In this document: in pieces, positions 23,563 to 36,376 of the stretch | Position numbering within the stretch: position 1 is the stretch's first letter | How the letters are laid out: the number at the start of each line of letters is the position of its first letter | Source: Sipunculus nudus | Taxonomy: Eukaryota; Annelida; Sipuncula; Golfingiida; Sipunculidae | Length of the DNA: 64,000 bases | Reading direction: 5' to 3' | NCBI GenBank assembly: GCA_026874595.1 | Contig: CM049309.1 | Coordinates: 15,218,576-15,282,575, forward strand | Translations under genes and position numbers: made by a program | Notes under the pieces: model-generated | The model's input: the letters and a program-made list of their open reading frames with translations, nothing else | Database searches by the model: none | Told to the model about the DNA's origin: nothing

Positions 23563-25948
23563 TTCAATTTTAAGGTTGAAAATTGCTATTGGATCTCGAG
23601 CTTGTATATATATCTCATCTATAAGAAATGAATATTATGAGTTATGAATAAAAAATGTGACAAAAAGATATATAGTTATTACAGAAATAAAAACAATGTT
23701 TGCATAACTAATACCAGAACCAGTTATATGATGTATAAGTCTGATATGAAATTCAGTTATTTGCTCATGGGGAAAAAATTAAATTTTAGAACTGCACAAA
23801 TCTAGAATTACTAAACTGCACATGTTTTATCACAACAAACAGGGGTTTAATGCAGGTTAAAATATACCCTGTTTCTCAGGCAGAGAGACGAGAGACGCCG
23901 TGGCGGAGGCGGTAAACGACAGGTTTCTCAAAACCTCGCGTGTAACAGCCAAATGAACCTTAAACGCGTGTTATTTTTGTGACTGTTCTCTGTTAAACGT
24001 TAACCTACATTTACGTAATCCAGGCACAAGACCATTTTATATAAAGGTTAAGAACAATACGAATGTTAATTCAATATCCGACTATCAGCGACTGGGACCT
24101 TTGTACCCCCAGTGTTTTATAAAGGCCAGAGGTCCTAGGAAGAAGGAACATTCATCTCGGCTCGCCTTCGTAAAGTATTGATTTTCTAAGTACAGTCGGT
24201 TCATCATGAGGACCAGACTGTGACAGGCCCGGCCTAAGACTGTTATGGAACAGAAGCTTATACCTTGCCGTGAACATACCACTTTCAATTGTTGTTTTTA
24301 CAGCTAATGACGCCATAATGGAGTCGTGATGTATATCCTTGTTTATCCAACATTTTGTGACCTTTTAACACGCATTGTTATCAAATACAATCAAACAAAT
24401 CCTTGGAGAAATTATTATTCATATATTATGTATAAGAATAACTCGCAAAATCTTTCAAATTATTCCTGAATGTATTCGTTTTTTAGGTAAAATCAATTTT
24501 AGGGGGCAATATCATAGGTCAAGTTAACATTGGAGTGACAGACCCATCCGTTATGGCTTATTTTAAATACTATATGCCATAAGTGTTAACTAAAATTTAT
24601 TTACATATCACAGAATACAAAGCAATATTCCGGGAATATGCACGAAAGTAACAGTTACATAAAATGTCATTCTGTATATGTCTTATTACTGATGTGGAGT
24701 TCACCGCTACAAAGTCATCAAAGTAATGGATCCTGTGGTAATCTTCCTCTGGAACAGGCCAAGTCTCCTCGGGGTTCAGAAAAATGATTTCCTCAAAATT
24801 TATTTTGGACAAAGAAAACAATCTGTGTCAATTATTGTCTTTGTTTCAGCCTGAGTTTAGTTTCACTATAAGTTTCTTGGGGCAATATCTTACTCGCAAG
24901 GCAGCCTTCGCTTTAAAAGCAACTCGATTTTTAAATCTGTAGTTAATGTCCCAAAGTTATAAATTTGTATTCAATTAAAAAAAGATCATTAGTTAGATTT
25001 TCCCCATAATTCTTTTTCTGACTGTGTAAAATATAGGTATTAATCCTACTGCTTTTATCTAGTCGAATGCACTGTATGAGATACTGTCATGTTTAGCTGG
25101 TGTTAAAACGTTACTCGTTTTTATAGTTTAAAATATTGTCAGGAATCTGGCGTTAAATTTATATTTTGTCAGGCGGGATTAAATGTAAGATATATTCAAA
25201 TATTAATTGAATTTTCTCGAAAGTAATTGAGGACATGTTGTCCTTAATTTTCATTATTTTCTATACTGTTTTCGAAACTGTCTTGCCATTCCATTAAAGT
25301 AATATATATTATAGTGCTTCAATTTATATAAGGGTTCAAAACGTGACTGTAAAAATGCAAAGGTCCAAAATTTCGACATGCGACCGGTGACATCCGGGCT
25401 TTAGTGTGTGCGCAGAACGGCAGCCGCCATGAGGGATTTCGTGCGTTTGGGAGAACTAAACCTGTCAGTATTCGATAAGGGCGAGGCAAATGTACTCCAA
25501 GGACAGGTTGCATGGGGCGAATCTATCTGCGGATAGAGTCTGATAGCAAGAGAAGGTATTTTGGCAGAGTTTAGAGCGAAATAACGCTTTTTACCACGCC
25601 CATTCCTGAAATATATTTGGTTTGGACGGGGTCAATAAAGTATCTGATCTTTACTCCATTTGATGAGGTTTTCATTTGGTTACAGATCATACCGGTGGCC
25701 ATGTCAACTTCGTTTTCTAGATTTGACGCGTTGCTTCCAATGAGACGCCAGCCAATTGTTCATACAATTGCAGTTTTTCTTTTCTTGACAGAAAATAATT
25801 GATAAATATAGCATTAGGCTGTTTTCTCTTGCTTTTGGGATTTCTTCCATATAAAACATTGTTAAGGCTTTTATCTGGGATTTGACAAAAAGCGTACAGT
25901 GAAATTGATATTCCATTAGGGTAATTCAGGATGCCTTCACCAGCCCAT

Positions 25949-26125
25949 TTCCGTGGTCTCGGATAGAGCACAGTACTCAAAGCCGCGAGGCTGTGAGTTC
26001 GAATCTCAGCCGAGGCAGTGAGATTTTACACCCAGGGTGAACGTTCTGTAGGCTTTATAGACAGACTGTGCCCAACAGTCATGCCCGTCATGCGCGACTT
26101 CACAAATCAAGATTTTCCAAGCTAT
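25949..26125 (+). mobile_element. tRNA-derived SINE, copy 2 (3'-truncated)
   Basis: The B box GAGTTCGAATC is at 25995-26005 and the A-box-like segment is degenerate (GGTCTCGGATAGAGCA). It is followed by the 'cacccagggtgaacgttctgtagg' body shared with the copy at 2793. The tail is not recognisable. Confidence 0.8.
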
Positions 26126-26749
26126 TTCTTCTTTCATGTTCCTTCTTCTTGTTTGGGAGATCAGATATATGGTCATTCAGCCTTGTTTTGGTACACAGAC
26201 TGTGTGTACTCACACGCAGAACCATAACAACTATAAAACATGAACTGCAGCAAGTCCGTATTTTGCTGTGAACCTTTGTTATTATCCGAAATGTACCAAT
26301 GGTGTGAATTAAGGCACATATTATTGGAAATGTTAATGCACCTAAAATAAAAGCCGGACCCCGATTCTATACAGGAATACATAGATACTTAACTGGTTCT
26401 TTATTTCATCTAAACGTCAGGTGGAACGATCGCAGCAAAGAACAAGTGACCCATGGGTCATGACGCTCAGCTGCCAAGCATGACCTGCGACATCATGGGC
26501 TGCGATTCACAACTTCTAGTAAAATTGTTGCAGAACCTATATGCCAATTTTGTTTAAACTCTCTACGTTGCCATAAATTCTTATCATATATGTCTGGTTA
26601 AAACATAGTGAATGATGGTCTGAGGCAAAATGTATGGTTGTTGAGCTATCAGGAACTAATCCCACAGCTTGCTCGATACCTGTCAGTCTCAAAAGGAATA
26701 CCACACAGGCCACATATGAGATCAAAATATAGCAAAAGATCAAGGAAAT

Positions 26750-28835
26750 CCATCCAAGAATTATTGTGAAACTGGTGCTTCCATATTAATTTTTATTCAA
26801 TACAAGCCAACTGTACTGAGCTTTCATAAATGATGGTCATATTTATTAAGAAATCTTTGACCCAATGCAAGATTACATTAATATACATCCCACTGCATTC
26901 ACTTTAATAGTTCTTGAGATAATATGTTCTAAAGGAATTTAAAGATGGCTTCCTGGTGGCCATATTGGATTTCTGACAGGTCGGAAATTGAACAACAAAC
27001 ATCCTCTAAAAGGGACCAAACATCATAAAAAATCACAGAAACTGCCCTGGCAAAAGGATTTCTAAAATGGCTACCTGGCAGACATAATGGTTTTCTGACA
27101 AGTCTGACATTTGATATCACACATCCTCCAATGAGGCACTAAACTTGTAGCAATAGCTCCAAAAAATGTAACAGTTATGAATGTCCAAAACAATTCAAAA
27201 GGCATGACCAGGTTGGAGAGCTCTCATATCAGATTTATGAACATGCAAATGTAAAAAGTGCAAGACCAATTTGTTTTAATTATCAGCTTGCTATTCAATG
27301 GGGTCAGCAGGGTAGGTAAACTGCAAACCTAAAAGAAAAGAAATGCAGAAAGCATCACTAAGAGTCTTGTAATCAAATAATGCCATCCTAAATCCAGGTA
27401 CAGACCCACATATTATCAGAACAAACACTTGCTGGTATATCTGATGATTTGTATAATAATATTCAGATATCTGATATCTAGAAAACTAAGTTTATTGCTA
27501 TGATTCCATGATATAAACTGCAAAATTTTCCCATTATTTTATAAATCAGTAGCTAAACTTTAACACTTAACTCTCATAGTCTTAATGCCTGGCCAAAGCA
27601 TTCTGGCAACAGTGTTTTTGTTATGCACTAATGATATATCCTTATAACTCCATGAGCTGATACAAAAAGGAGTCATATATCACAAGTGTCACTGACAATT
27701 ATGGGCACACAGTGAGATGTACCAGTTGTGAGTGCCATGGTTATATATAGAAGAAAACAAGAAAAACAGAGATGGTCTACAAATAAGTTATTGTGAACAT
27801 CTATGACCTTGGCCTTTTGCCCACATATCAACTGGATTCTTTCTAAATGATGGGTAACTACTAACCACTTACATCTGGCCGGGTGTAATTACTTGGCAAC
27901 CAATGAGTGAATAACTTAGACCTGCAACCTTTAACCTCCTGACCAGCTGACCTCAAAATCAATTAGTTATTTCTTCATGCAAAAAGACCCATAAATATGA
28001 AGTTTGAATCAAATTCAGTGATGCATAGATGTGGCATATGTGAAAGACTGAAGGTCTGGGTTGAACAGTTTCACTTGAAATATGTTCACAAGCATTTAGA
28101 ACAATATTGTGACCTTGACCGTTGACCTTTTGAACTCAACATCAATAGGCTTCTTCCCCTATTGGTAGGTAAGCCATATATGACAGATGAAAAGTATAGA
28201 TTGAAAAGTTTGCCTGAAAATGACTCCACGCAAGAAGAGGGTGCTGTAAACTCGACCTTTGACCTCAAAATCAACAGGTCTTTTCCCCTGTTGGCAGAGA
28301 AGCGATATCAGTGCTGAAAGGTTTGGAATGAAAGGTCTAGCTTGAAATGTGTCCACAACCTTTTTAAAGAAGTGGATCCTGTGACCCTGACCTTGTGACC
28401 TCAACATCTATAGAATTCTTCTCCCACTTAGTAGGTGAGCTATATGTGAAAGATCAAAGAATTGGGATGAAAGGTTTGGCTTAAAAGGCTTTTTAATGAA
28501 GTTGGTTCTGTGACCTTGACCTTTGACCTTGTTACCTCAAAATAATTATGGTTCTTCCCCTGTTGGTAAGTGAGCTGTATGTGAAACATGGAAGATTTGG
28601 GATGAAAATTTTGGCTAAAAGAATTATTTCTGGGGGTGCAAACACACCCCATAACTTCGGGAATATAGGTCGCAGTGACCTATTTCAGGTTTGCAAGGTG
28701 ATCTTTTTAGAACCTCTAAGACTGCATAGGGTTCATGGCCCTAGCCCCTACGGCCGGCCGGACGGACAGACGGAAGGACGACGGACAAAGACCCATCGCT
28801 ATAGCCCAGCATGACTGAAAGTCAGCTGAGCTAAA
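26750..28835 (-). mobile_element. Pearl/Helentron-like tandem-unit element, minus orientation
   Basis: Read on the minus strand it begins at 28835 with the TTAGCTCAGCTGACTTTCAG hairpin head and a GTCCGTCGTCCTTCCGTC tract. It continues with four or more ~140-160-bp units at about 27780-28640. Each has TGACCTTGACCTTTGACCT-like tracts, 'tcttcccctgttggtaggt' and 'gtgaaagatc...atgaaaggtt'. A second kind of ~115-bp unit (CCTGGTGGCCATATTGG type) lies at 26930-27150. ORFs in this span come from the repeat. Confidence 0.65.
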
Positions 28836-29619
28836 AATTCACTGGTAGGAAAAACAGAGAGGAATTTTATTTCCGGGGCGGCAGAATACACTTGCGAATC
28901 AGCTGCGGGAAGGAGGTATTTTAAACTTTGTCCGGCGGATGATGAAGACTATTGCGTGAGATCTGGTGTTTCCCTGCTCCCCATTCATCCTCAGCATTTT
29001 CCCCTGTTGCCATAGCAACGGCCATCTAATATGCATGCGCTGCTGCATACTCAATCAGCCTCTTTTACTGTTGGCCTAGTGATTTATTTAACCGACTATA
29101 TATGCAAGGCGACCGCCTTTTTTCTTTGATTCTTATTGAAAACGTCTTCTGACCTTTTAAAACGACGTATAGTTTTCCCTCCCAACACGCAGTACTATAT
29201 TCGGCAGGTGATATATGCAATATTCACCATCTTTGGAACACAGTTATATTAAAATTGAAAGATATGAAATATTTATGACCTCTGCTGAGCGATAATTACT
29301 TCTCATAGTTCTTTTCTAACGTTAAGTGTATCTTCATGAATAAGTGATCAATTTCCCAAATTAGTTTACAATCTTTATGATATCTGACAAGACAGGACTT
29401 AATCAAATGTGGAAACTTCCTTTGATTGACTTAAACAAAGCGATATACTCTTAACTTGCACCAGTGCCTTATTTTTCTTGAAACAATTGGGAAACCCGAC
29501 AGTTTTTGATATTTTGCGATGGCTTATCTTGTAAACAATTTTATAAATCGCATAAGGTTTATTACTAAGATAACCGATGAACTAGAAATTGCCAAAGTAT
29601 CCCCAGGCAATTAACCCTG
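28836..29619. promoter_or_regulatory. Non-repetitive intronic block with RFX X-box; candidate enhancer
   Basis: This block between two repeat elements looks unique and is richer in GC than its surroundings (28860-29120). It carries the perfect X-box GTTGCCATAGCAAC at 29006-29019. A purine/pyrimidine-balanced stretch 'aatatgcatgcgctgctgcat' follows directly. Enhancer function is inference only. Confidence 0.35.
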
Positions 29620-30420
29620 ACACTTAGCAAGCCACCAGGGTTTCTTCAGGTGTGACCTTCAAAACCAAGGTCAAGGTCACTAGTCATGAAAGAAACTAAC
29701 CTATATATCGGCAGATTTGACCTGAAGGTGAAGATGAAGGTCACAGGTTTTATAACTCTTTCAACAACTTATCATCTGACAGCTTTCATATTGATTTTCA
29801 GATAGATACATCAATCGATTTGAGAAACAATATTTTCCACCAAATATAGGAATATTCAAGGTCAAGGCCACTCTCATGGGAAACGTCATGATCCCAATAT
29901 AAATATACCTCTCCATAACCCATATCTAATTAAAATAAGAAATCTGTCTATTATATTTTTACTTATAATGCTCGCAGTACTGTCAAGTGGCATTGATGGG
30001 GTATTAAAAGGCACGAAAACAAGAAAAGGACAAAAGGTGGCACTACCTGTCTCCCGCAGAAGACAAAGCTATCCAAGGTCTCCGGTCAGTTTGTTTTTGG
30101 ACCAATCCATGCATCCCTTATTGAGATATTTAAGATTTTGTGTGATTTTCACCAAATATGGAAATAAGGTCAAGGCCACTCTCATGGGAAAGTTAAAGAC
30201 CCCGATTCGAATATACCTCATTCCTTGACCCATATCTGTGTATATGCACAATATGAAAGAAATCTGTCCATTTGTTTTTGACATTTAAAACCTAGTTAAG
30301 GTTATGACCACATTTTAAACAGGCTTCGTCCTCTCATACACTTATATCTATGCACATGTCTAGTTTGGTGAAGATCCGTGAAATATTTTGAGTTATCGCG
30401 CAAACAAAATTTATCTGCGC
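29620..30420 (-). repeat. Tandem-unit repeat, minus orientation, relative of 1317-2215
   Basis: Blocks such as 'aggtcaaggccactctcatggg', 'aatctgtc.att', 'gctcgcagtactgtcaagtggca' and 'ggaccaatccatgcatccctta' are reverse complements of those at 1317-2215. A degenerate AGGTGGCACTACC palindrome is at about 30036. The distal part (30300-30420) is a different block ending 'gagttatcgcgcaaacaaa'. Confidence 0.65.
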
Positions 30421-31085
30421 GGTGGCGGGACCGACATAAAAACAAAGTATCCCCCGACTTTTTCTGAGAATAAATAATATAAAATTTTTACACACACCGG
30501 TTTTAAGAAAAATTTAAGAAAAGGGTTGCGAGATGGAAAAAAGAGAGAGGTCGAATTTTAAAACTATATAGAAAATTATATATACTTACGATAACATGTT
30601 ACTAGTACGTATATATATATATATATGCAAGGTTGAGAACACACGCGTCAAAGGACACAGTTGAGAAACTGGTAATGTGTATTTTAGAGAGTTTTTAAAA
30701 GGTTTAGTTTATTATTTTTAACTTATTTCCAAAATAATATTATTGTACAATAAAGAGAAATGTATACTTATATAAGTATGGTTTATAGAGTTTGATCACC
30801 GACATATTTGATATGCAATAACCAAAAATGCTAAAATATAGCTTGTTTTCTCTTTGCAATTTCATTAACGTCATGCATAACGTTATGGCGAAAGTTGAAA
30901 ATTTGTGCCAACAAATCCCAATTAGGAGACAATGATTCTCAAACAACACCACCTTCCATTATATAACCCTTATTTTTCTTATTTTTCTAAAAGTATATCT
31001 CCTGAATATTACTTATGTTTATAATTTGCGTTAAATATTGTAAAATAGGTATTTGAAATACACAATTACCGAAAAATTGACTTAC

Positions 31086-31857
31086 CTGGCTTGGAGTTAG
31101 ATATTAGTTGGTAGTTAGTAGACCTACGAGCTGACGACGGGCTGGAATGAGAACAGTCGTAAAACGGGGATCGCTTGAGGCGACCTGGAAGCCGCACGGA
31201 ACCCTGGGAGTTGACGGAATCTGAGGAGGAGTGACTTTTAATACTGTCTGTATCCACCTGGCGGTATTTGTGTTTCGGACGGGGCAGGGTGTGGTGGCCC
31301 AATAGGCCACCCCGCTCCCCACTACTGTCGCTACACCCACTTCCGGCCGTCGTAGAGCGCGCTCGATGAGTCGGCGAGTTCTGTAGCTGCCACGTTGTGG
31401 TTAAACCGTCATCGAGACGCTGCACCACGTGATCGGAGTTCAAACTTCCGGAGGAAGTAGGACCGGTACCACCCGTGCATGCACTGACACTCCCAGAGGT
31501 ACAACTGCTAGTACAGTCAGTAGGGAAGCTCGCGATTCTATCGTTAGCAGAAGCAGTTAGTTGCGGAAAAAGTGTAGTGAATGCAGGAAGCGACACCTGG
31601 GGGGCTGATGATGACGTCTGATTGAGAGGCTGCGACATGCTCGCCTCCAGGGGGTTGATATATAAGGTCTGCAGATTGTGAGGTTGATGAGGTTGATGAT
31701 GGACACTGTTTTGCGACATGCTAGTCGAAGCAGCATGCAAAGGAAAAGTTGCATACATGTTGGTGGGGCCTGTCAGCGCCTCCTGTGGGACCAGGGTCTT
31801 CATCTCCAGTCCCAGGTCCTGGGACCTAGTCTCCGGAGTGTGGCCGCCTAGAAAACC
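31086..31857 (-). CDS. Shab: Shab/Kv2 potassium channel, middle C-tail exon
   Basis: This 772-bp exon opens in phase 0 after acceptor ACGTTTCAG (31858-31866 read on the minus strand) and ends in phase 1 at donor CCAG|GTAAGT, so it fits both neighbours. It encodes 257 residues of low-complexity cytoplasmic tail: first a Met/Gln/His/Pro-rich half with HHQPHQPHN, then a Ser/Thr/Gly-rich half, then a basic stretch HTLPRPKHKYRQVDTDS and LPGRLKRSPFYDCSHSSPSS. No folded domain is visible. Kv2 tails are long and poorly conserved, so identity rests mainly on gene structure: same strand, compatible phases and no other frame with such a long open exon. An additional exon in the 29-kb upstream intron cannot be excluded. 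Confidence 0.82.
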
Positions 31858-32021
31858 CTGAAACGTGAAGAAAAAATATGTAGAGATACTAAATATAAAC
31901 AAGTTATATATAGAAAATCATAAACATGCACTCAAAGGTTATGGGTAGAAACCCCTGAAACATACACAAGTTATATACATATACATGTTTATCTTTATAT
32001 CTACATCTATATATATATATA

Positions 32022-33085
32022 ACTAGAATACGGGTAGTCGACAAGCGACTACGTGTATCCGCCTAAATCAGAGTGGAACGGATGAAGTGAGGCAAGGATT
32101 GAGTGGCAAGGGGAAATAGAGTGTTGCATATTAGCATGGATGTCTGCAGCCAAATTGTGTATGTAGGTTGCCCCCCCCCCCCCCCTACCACAAAATCCAG
32201 AAAGCCGTCCAAGTTGTATACATATGCAAAATTTAAGGCAGATAAGTCAAACCACTACATGTATATGAGTGATTTTAGCCCGTGGCAGACAAACAGATGG
32301 ATGCTGAGCAAAAATGGTTGCAGGTGACGCACCAGTTTTGCGTATGATAAAGAGCTATGTGAGAACTATACACATGCAAAACTTTGGCCCAATCGGTCAA
32401 ACGGTTCCCAAGATATGAGCTTGGATGTCTGCTGCATAAACTAGAATGCAGGTGGCGCCACCTGTCATAAAATCAAGAGAGCTGTCGGGGATGTATAAAC
32501 CTGCAAAATTTGAGGCAGATATGTCAAACCACTGCCGAGATATGAGTGATTTTATCCCATGGCAGACAAACAGACAGGAGCTGTGCAAAAATGGCTGCAG
32601 GTGGCGCCACCAGTTTTGCGTATGATGAAGAGCTATGTGAGATCTATACACATGCAAAATTTTGGCCCAATCGGTCATACGGTTCCCGAGATATGAGCTT
32701 GGATGTCTGCAGCGTAAACGTGAATGTAGGTGGCGCCACCTGTCATAAAATCAGAAAAGCTATCCAGGATGTATACGCATGCCGAATTTCAGGTGATTTA
32801 GTCAAGTCACTGCAGAGATATGAGTGAATTTAACCCAAGGCAGATGAACAGATGGACACTGTGCAAACATGGTTGCAGGTGGCGCCACTATTTTTGTGTA
32901 TGTTATAAAGCTCTCCAAGGGCTACATTTGTGCAAAAAAAATTTCTGATCGGTCAAACGGTTCCCGAGATATGAGCTTGGATGTCTGCAGCGTAAACGTG
33001 AATGTAGGTGGCACCACCTGTCATAAAATCAGAAAAGCTTTCCAGGATGTTTACGCATGCCAAGGTTTCAGTGAGAACTGGTTCT
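32022..33085 (+). repeat. ~280-bp dimeric tandem array with GGTGGCGCCACC palindromes
   Basis: A small hairpin GTAGTCG-acaag-CGACTAC (32034-32052) stands at the head. Two half-units then alternate. Type A reads 'aggtggcgccacctgtcataaaatca' (about 32160 degenerate, 32451, 32729, 33007). Type B reads 'tgcaggtggcgccaccagttttgcg' (about 32322 degenerate, 32600, 32878). A-to-A spacing is about 278-291 bp. 'gg.ttcccgagatatgagc' also repeats in step. ORFs here are repeat artefacts. Confidence 0.85.
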
Positions 33086-33106
33086 TATCAGACTTAGTCT
33101 AATCAA

Positions 33107-33729
33107 TATGGTGTAATAGCGCTGTTTAATGTAGATTAAATGGTCTCTGGAGGCGTGTCCATTTTAATATTGAAACATTGAACGACAGGTCTCATAATAT
33201 TGTAAGGCGATAGGCCAAAAGCGATCAGGGTGTGTGACGTAGGCATGAGTATATATACTGAGGAAGCCAGGGCAAAATCTCCTAGGTCAGCATGCATGCT
33301 AGATAGTGGCGTCTAACCGTACGACGGTACAGAAGATGGTCAATCAGTTAACCGATCAGTAGAGGGACGATTTTCCGGTTATCGTATGTCAGAGTCTGCG
33401 TAGCTCACTAACGGACGTTAGTTATGTTTACCGAAGGGCTTGTAAATAGCTGATGTTTATCAGCCGTGGTGAAGCCAGGTGAACAGACCAGAGGATAATT
33501 AAAACGCTGATAGTTGTGTGTGGTACGGAATATTGTCGTGTGCTGTGGCATATTCGTGGATTTATCCAGAGTGGATTACAGTGGCAGCTGCGTGCTTTAC
33601 TGACAATGTCAGAGTGAGATGACAGTGAAGACTACGAGCCTATCAGTCCGTGTTTCGGGGAAGTGAGTGCCTAAAAGATAGAGATTTGTTTGACGGTGAG
33701 AGGCGCTTGTGTTTCGTGTGTACTGTGTT
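33107..33729 (+). other. GC-richer block with TATA-like box, left flank of the 3.4-kb element
   Basis: This ~620-bp block is clearly richer in GC than its surroundings and carries TATATATA at 33250-33257. It has no long ORF and is continuous in character with 37164-37380 once the inserted element is removed. It could be a solo LTR or an old promoter/leader split by the insertion. No TG...CA ends or target duplication could be fixed. Confidence 0.3.
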
Positions 33730-34753
33730 CCCAGGTAGCACAAAACATTTTTAAAACATTTTCAATATGTTGCATTAATGTTTCAACAGAACATCTTTTA
33801 AAAATGTTTTAAAAACATTTTTAAAATATTTTTACTAATAGCGCATAAATGTTACAATAGAACGTTTTTATCAAAACATTTTTAAAACATTTTTAAAACA
33901 TCTTCAAAAACAGCGCATAAATGTTATAACAAAACATTTTTTTTAAACATTTATAAAACATTTTTTTAACATTTTTCTCATAGAGTGCATAAATGGGTTC
34001 CCGAAACTTTTTTTTAACATTTTAAAAACATTTTAAAAATGTTTTTTAAATGTTGATGAAAAATATTTACTTGAAACCTTTGAGATATATTAAAAATGTA
34101 CAAGATGTAATATGACTTAAATAACCCAATCCAATTTCAGGGATTTTTGTGACCGCGTCATCTGTCACTGCCTTAGGTATACTTGTGAATGAAATAGTTA
34201 AAAATGTTTAAAAAATGTAAACAAATACAACAAAAAAAATTTTAAAAAATTAAAAAATGTTGATAAAAAAATGTTTACTTGAATTATTTATGAGACTTAT
34301 TTAAATTGTACAAGATGTAATATATATATACACATATATACATATATATATTAATTAAATATGTGTAATATTAATATATATTTAAATATAAACATTTTTT
34401 ATCTGTGTAAATATGTTACATACAAAGGAACTATATATATAGTAAATATCACTGTAATGTATATTTTATTAATAAAATTGGCATCTTCAGATCTGAAGTT
34501 TAAAAGAGTGAACTAATTATTTTATATTAAAGCAAAATTCTGCTTCTCGTTCCATATTTAAACTGAAATCCAGGAGGCAGTTTGTTCAGATCAAATTATA
34601 AATTCAGAAATTAAGCTTTACAAAAAAAAAAACATAAATAAAACTGGGCAATACGTGTCAAAAAGTACAGCATGTTCATATTATACTGATAATGTGGTCC
34701 AGTGCACTACAGCTATCAGTATGTAACTTATCATATAACCCTCCAGGGAACTC

Positions 34754-34852
34754 ATGTCTTTTTTTACGGATTGCGGCTTAATTGGATCAACTAGAGTTAC
34801 TGTGTCCCTGTGGAGACCACATTTTGGCGGGAAACTCAGCATACCAGACTAA
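34754..34852 (+). other. Short ORF followed by a GTGAGT donor inside the 3.4-kb element
   Basis: An ATG opens 32 codons (starting MSFFTDCGLIGS) to TAA at 34850-34852. A GTGAGT donor-like site is at 34889-34894. It could be a first exon paired with the 3' exon-like cassette at 36377, but the frame is closed before the donor. Coding status is doubtful. Confidence 0.15.
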
Positions 34853-35611
34853 ACAGTTGAAGTGGAATGTCTGAGTGTTCAAGCTATTGTGAGTATATTT
34901 CATTTATCTTTTCCCCTAATTTTCATTCATATTCATAATTTATAATTTCCAAATAGCTAATTAGTAGCAGAACCATTGGTACATTTGTTTATTAAAACTC
35001 ATTGTGCCATAATGCAAGCAGCTTAAAACAAGGTTTCAATTCAGCTGGAGAGGGGTGACAGCCATCCAACCTGTATACAACAATATCATGACCACAACTG
35101 ATTCTGCTGTACAAGAAATTTCAAACACACACACACATTTATTTATTTAGGGTAGAAAGTATAGAAGTAATAATGACAGAATAGGCACATACTCATAGGA
35201 AGATGTTTCTTTTGCCTATATCAGTATGTATAATTGGTCACATATAATTTATATTTATTTTTTATAATATAAACATATATGGCAACATCATCAGCATTTA
35301 TTTACAGGTCATTTTTATAATCAAGTTTACAAATTTTCATTCAGACTGGTTGTTTTACATACATCTTGTTATTGTGTGTGTGGTCATTCACTTGTTTTAA
35401 GTTAATAAAATTTGGGGTCAACATATTACCCATAGTTTAGGTGTGTCTGCACCAGTCCTAATGAGCTGTCACCAAGTAACATGCCAGCTCTCCAAGCATG
35501 CATTACAGAGCTGCATTAGGTTTAAAGGGCACCACTGTCAGGCCAAGCTTTAACTGTGACATTCCCGTACAATTAAATGACATACACCGACCACATGATA
35601 CCGTCTACTGT

Positions 35612-35613
<2 letters not shown>

Positions 35614-35682
<69 letters not shown>

Positions 35683-35824
35683 ATATATATATATAAACTC
35701 TTTCTTACTCACTCTCTATATATATTTATGTAAACTCTCTCTCCCTCTCTTTCTCCCTCTCTCTCTCTCTATATATATATTTATACATAAGGCTAAAACA
35801 GGTTTCACTGGACATTTTTCCCTT

Positions 35825-35891
<67 letters not shown>

Positions 35892-35895
35892 ATAT
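35614..35895. repeat. Compound (TC)n/(TA)n microsatellite block
   Basis: (TC)n at 35614-35646, then (TA)n to about 35695, more TC/TA tracts around 35730-35785, and a pure (TA)n at about 35829-35893. The 162-aa plus-strand ORF across it is a repeat artefact. Confidence 0.9.
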
Positions 35896-36376
35896 CCTAC
35901 TGAGCCCTAATATATATATTATATATTTATGTTTATATACATATAATAAAAGAAAAATATTGTATTGGCAACTAAGATATCCCTGAAACAATATGCCGAT
36001 ATCACTTGATTATATATAGAAAAATGATATGTATTGTACTTAAGATAAGTACTATTAAAGTATTTTTAAACTGGTAACGCAAATAATATTGTGGTTTTCT
36101 TTATGTTTTCTGAGTAAAGGGAACATTCTGTCTCATCTAGATGCACTTTTTAAAGTAGTGTACTGTTTGTATTATCAATAAATTAAATAACTGTACCCTC
36201 CTATCAGATTTGTCAGGTATCATATAGTAATATACAATACAGTAGACATTCAGTAATTGATTTACATCTTGTATGTAATAGGATAAATACATTCCTGTCA
36301 ATTGATTACCTGCCCATTTAAAGTTTTTGTTTAGTGAATTTCATTTATGGTAATATGTACATATTTATTTCTACAG

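Larger units (their letters stand above)
21099..31085 (-). other. Shab: Shab intron between the two C-tail exons (9987 bp)
   Basis: On the minus strand it starts GTAAGT and ends CTGCAG. It contains repeat copies at 21716-22130, 25949-26125, 26750-28835 and 29620-30420, microsatellites at 21493-21532 and 23528-23559, and an RFX X-box-like palindrome at 29006-29019. The stretches 22131-23527 and 23560-25948 hold nothing I could recognise. Confidence 0.85.

Noticed and set aside
26929-27120. 63-aa minus-strand ORF
   Set aside because: It comes from the ~115-bp repeat units (CCTGGTGGCCATATTGG type).
31104-31340. 78-aa ORF overlapping the Shab tail exon
   Set aside because: Alternate-frame shadow; the 257-residue frame fits both splice phases.
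32546-33102. 93-aa and 77-aa plus-strand ORFs with repeated SRDMSLDVCSVNVNVGG
   Set aside because: The repeated protein string only reflects the ~280-bp tandem DNA unit; frames break between units.
35498-35986. 162-aa plus-strand ORF
   Set aside because: It is made of Ser-Leu and Tyr-Ile runs from (TC)n and (TA)n microsatellites; no gene.
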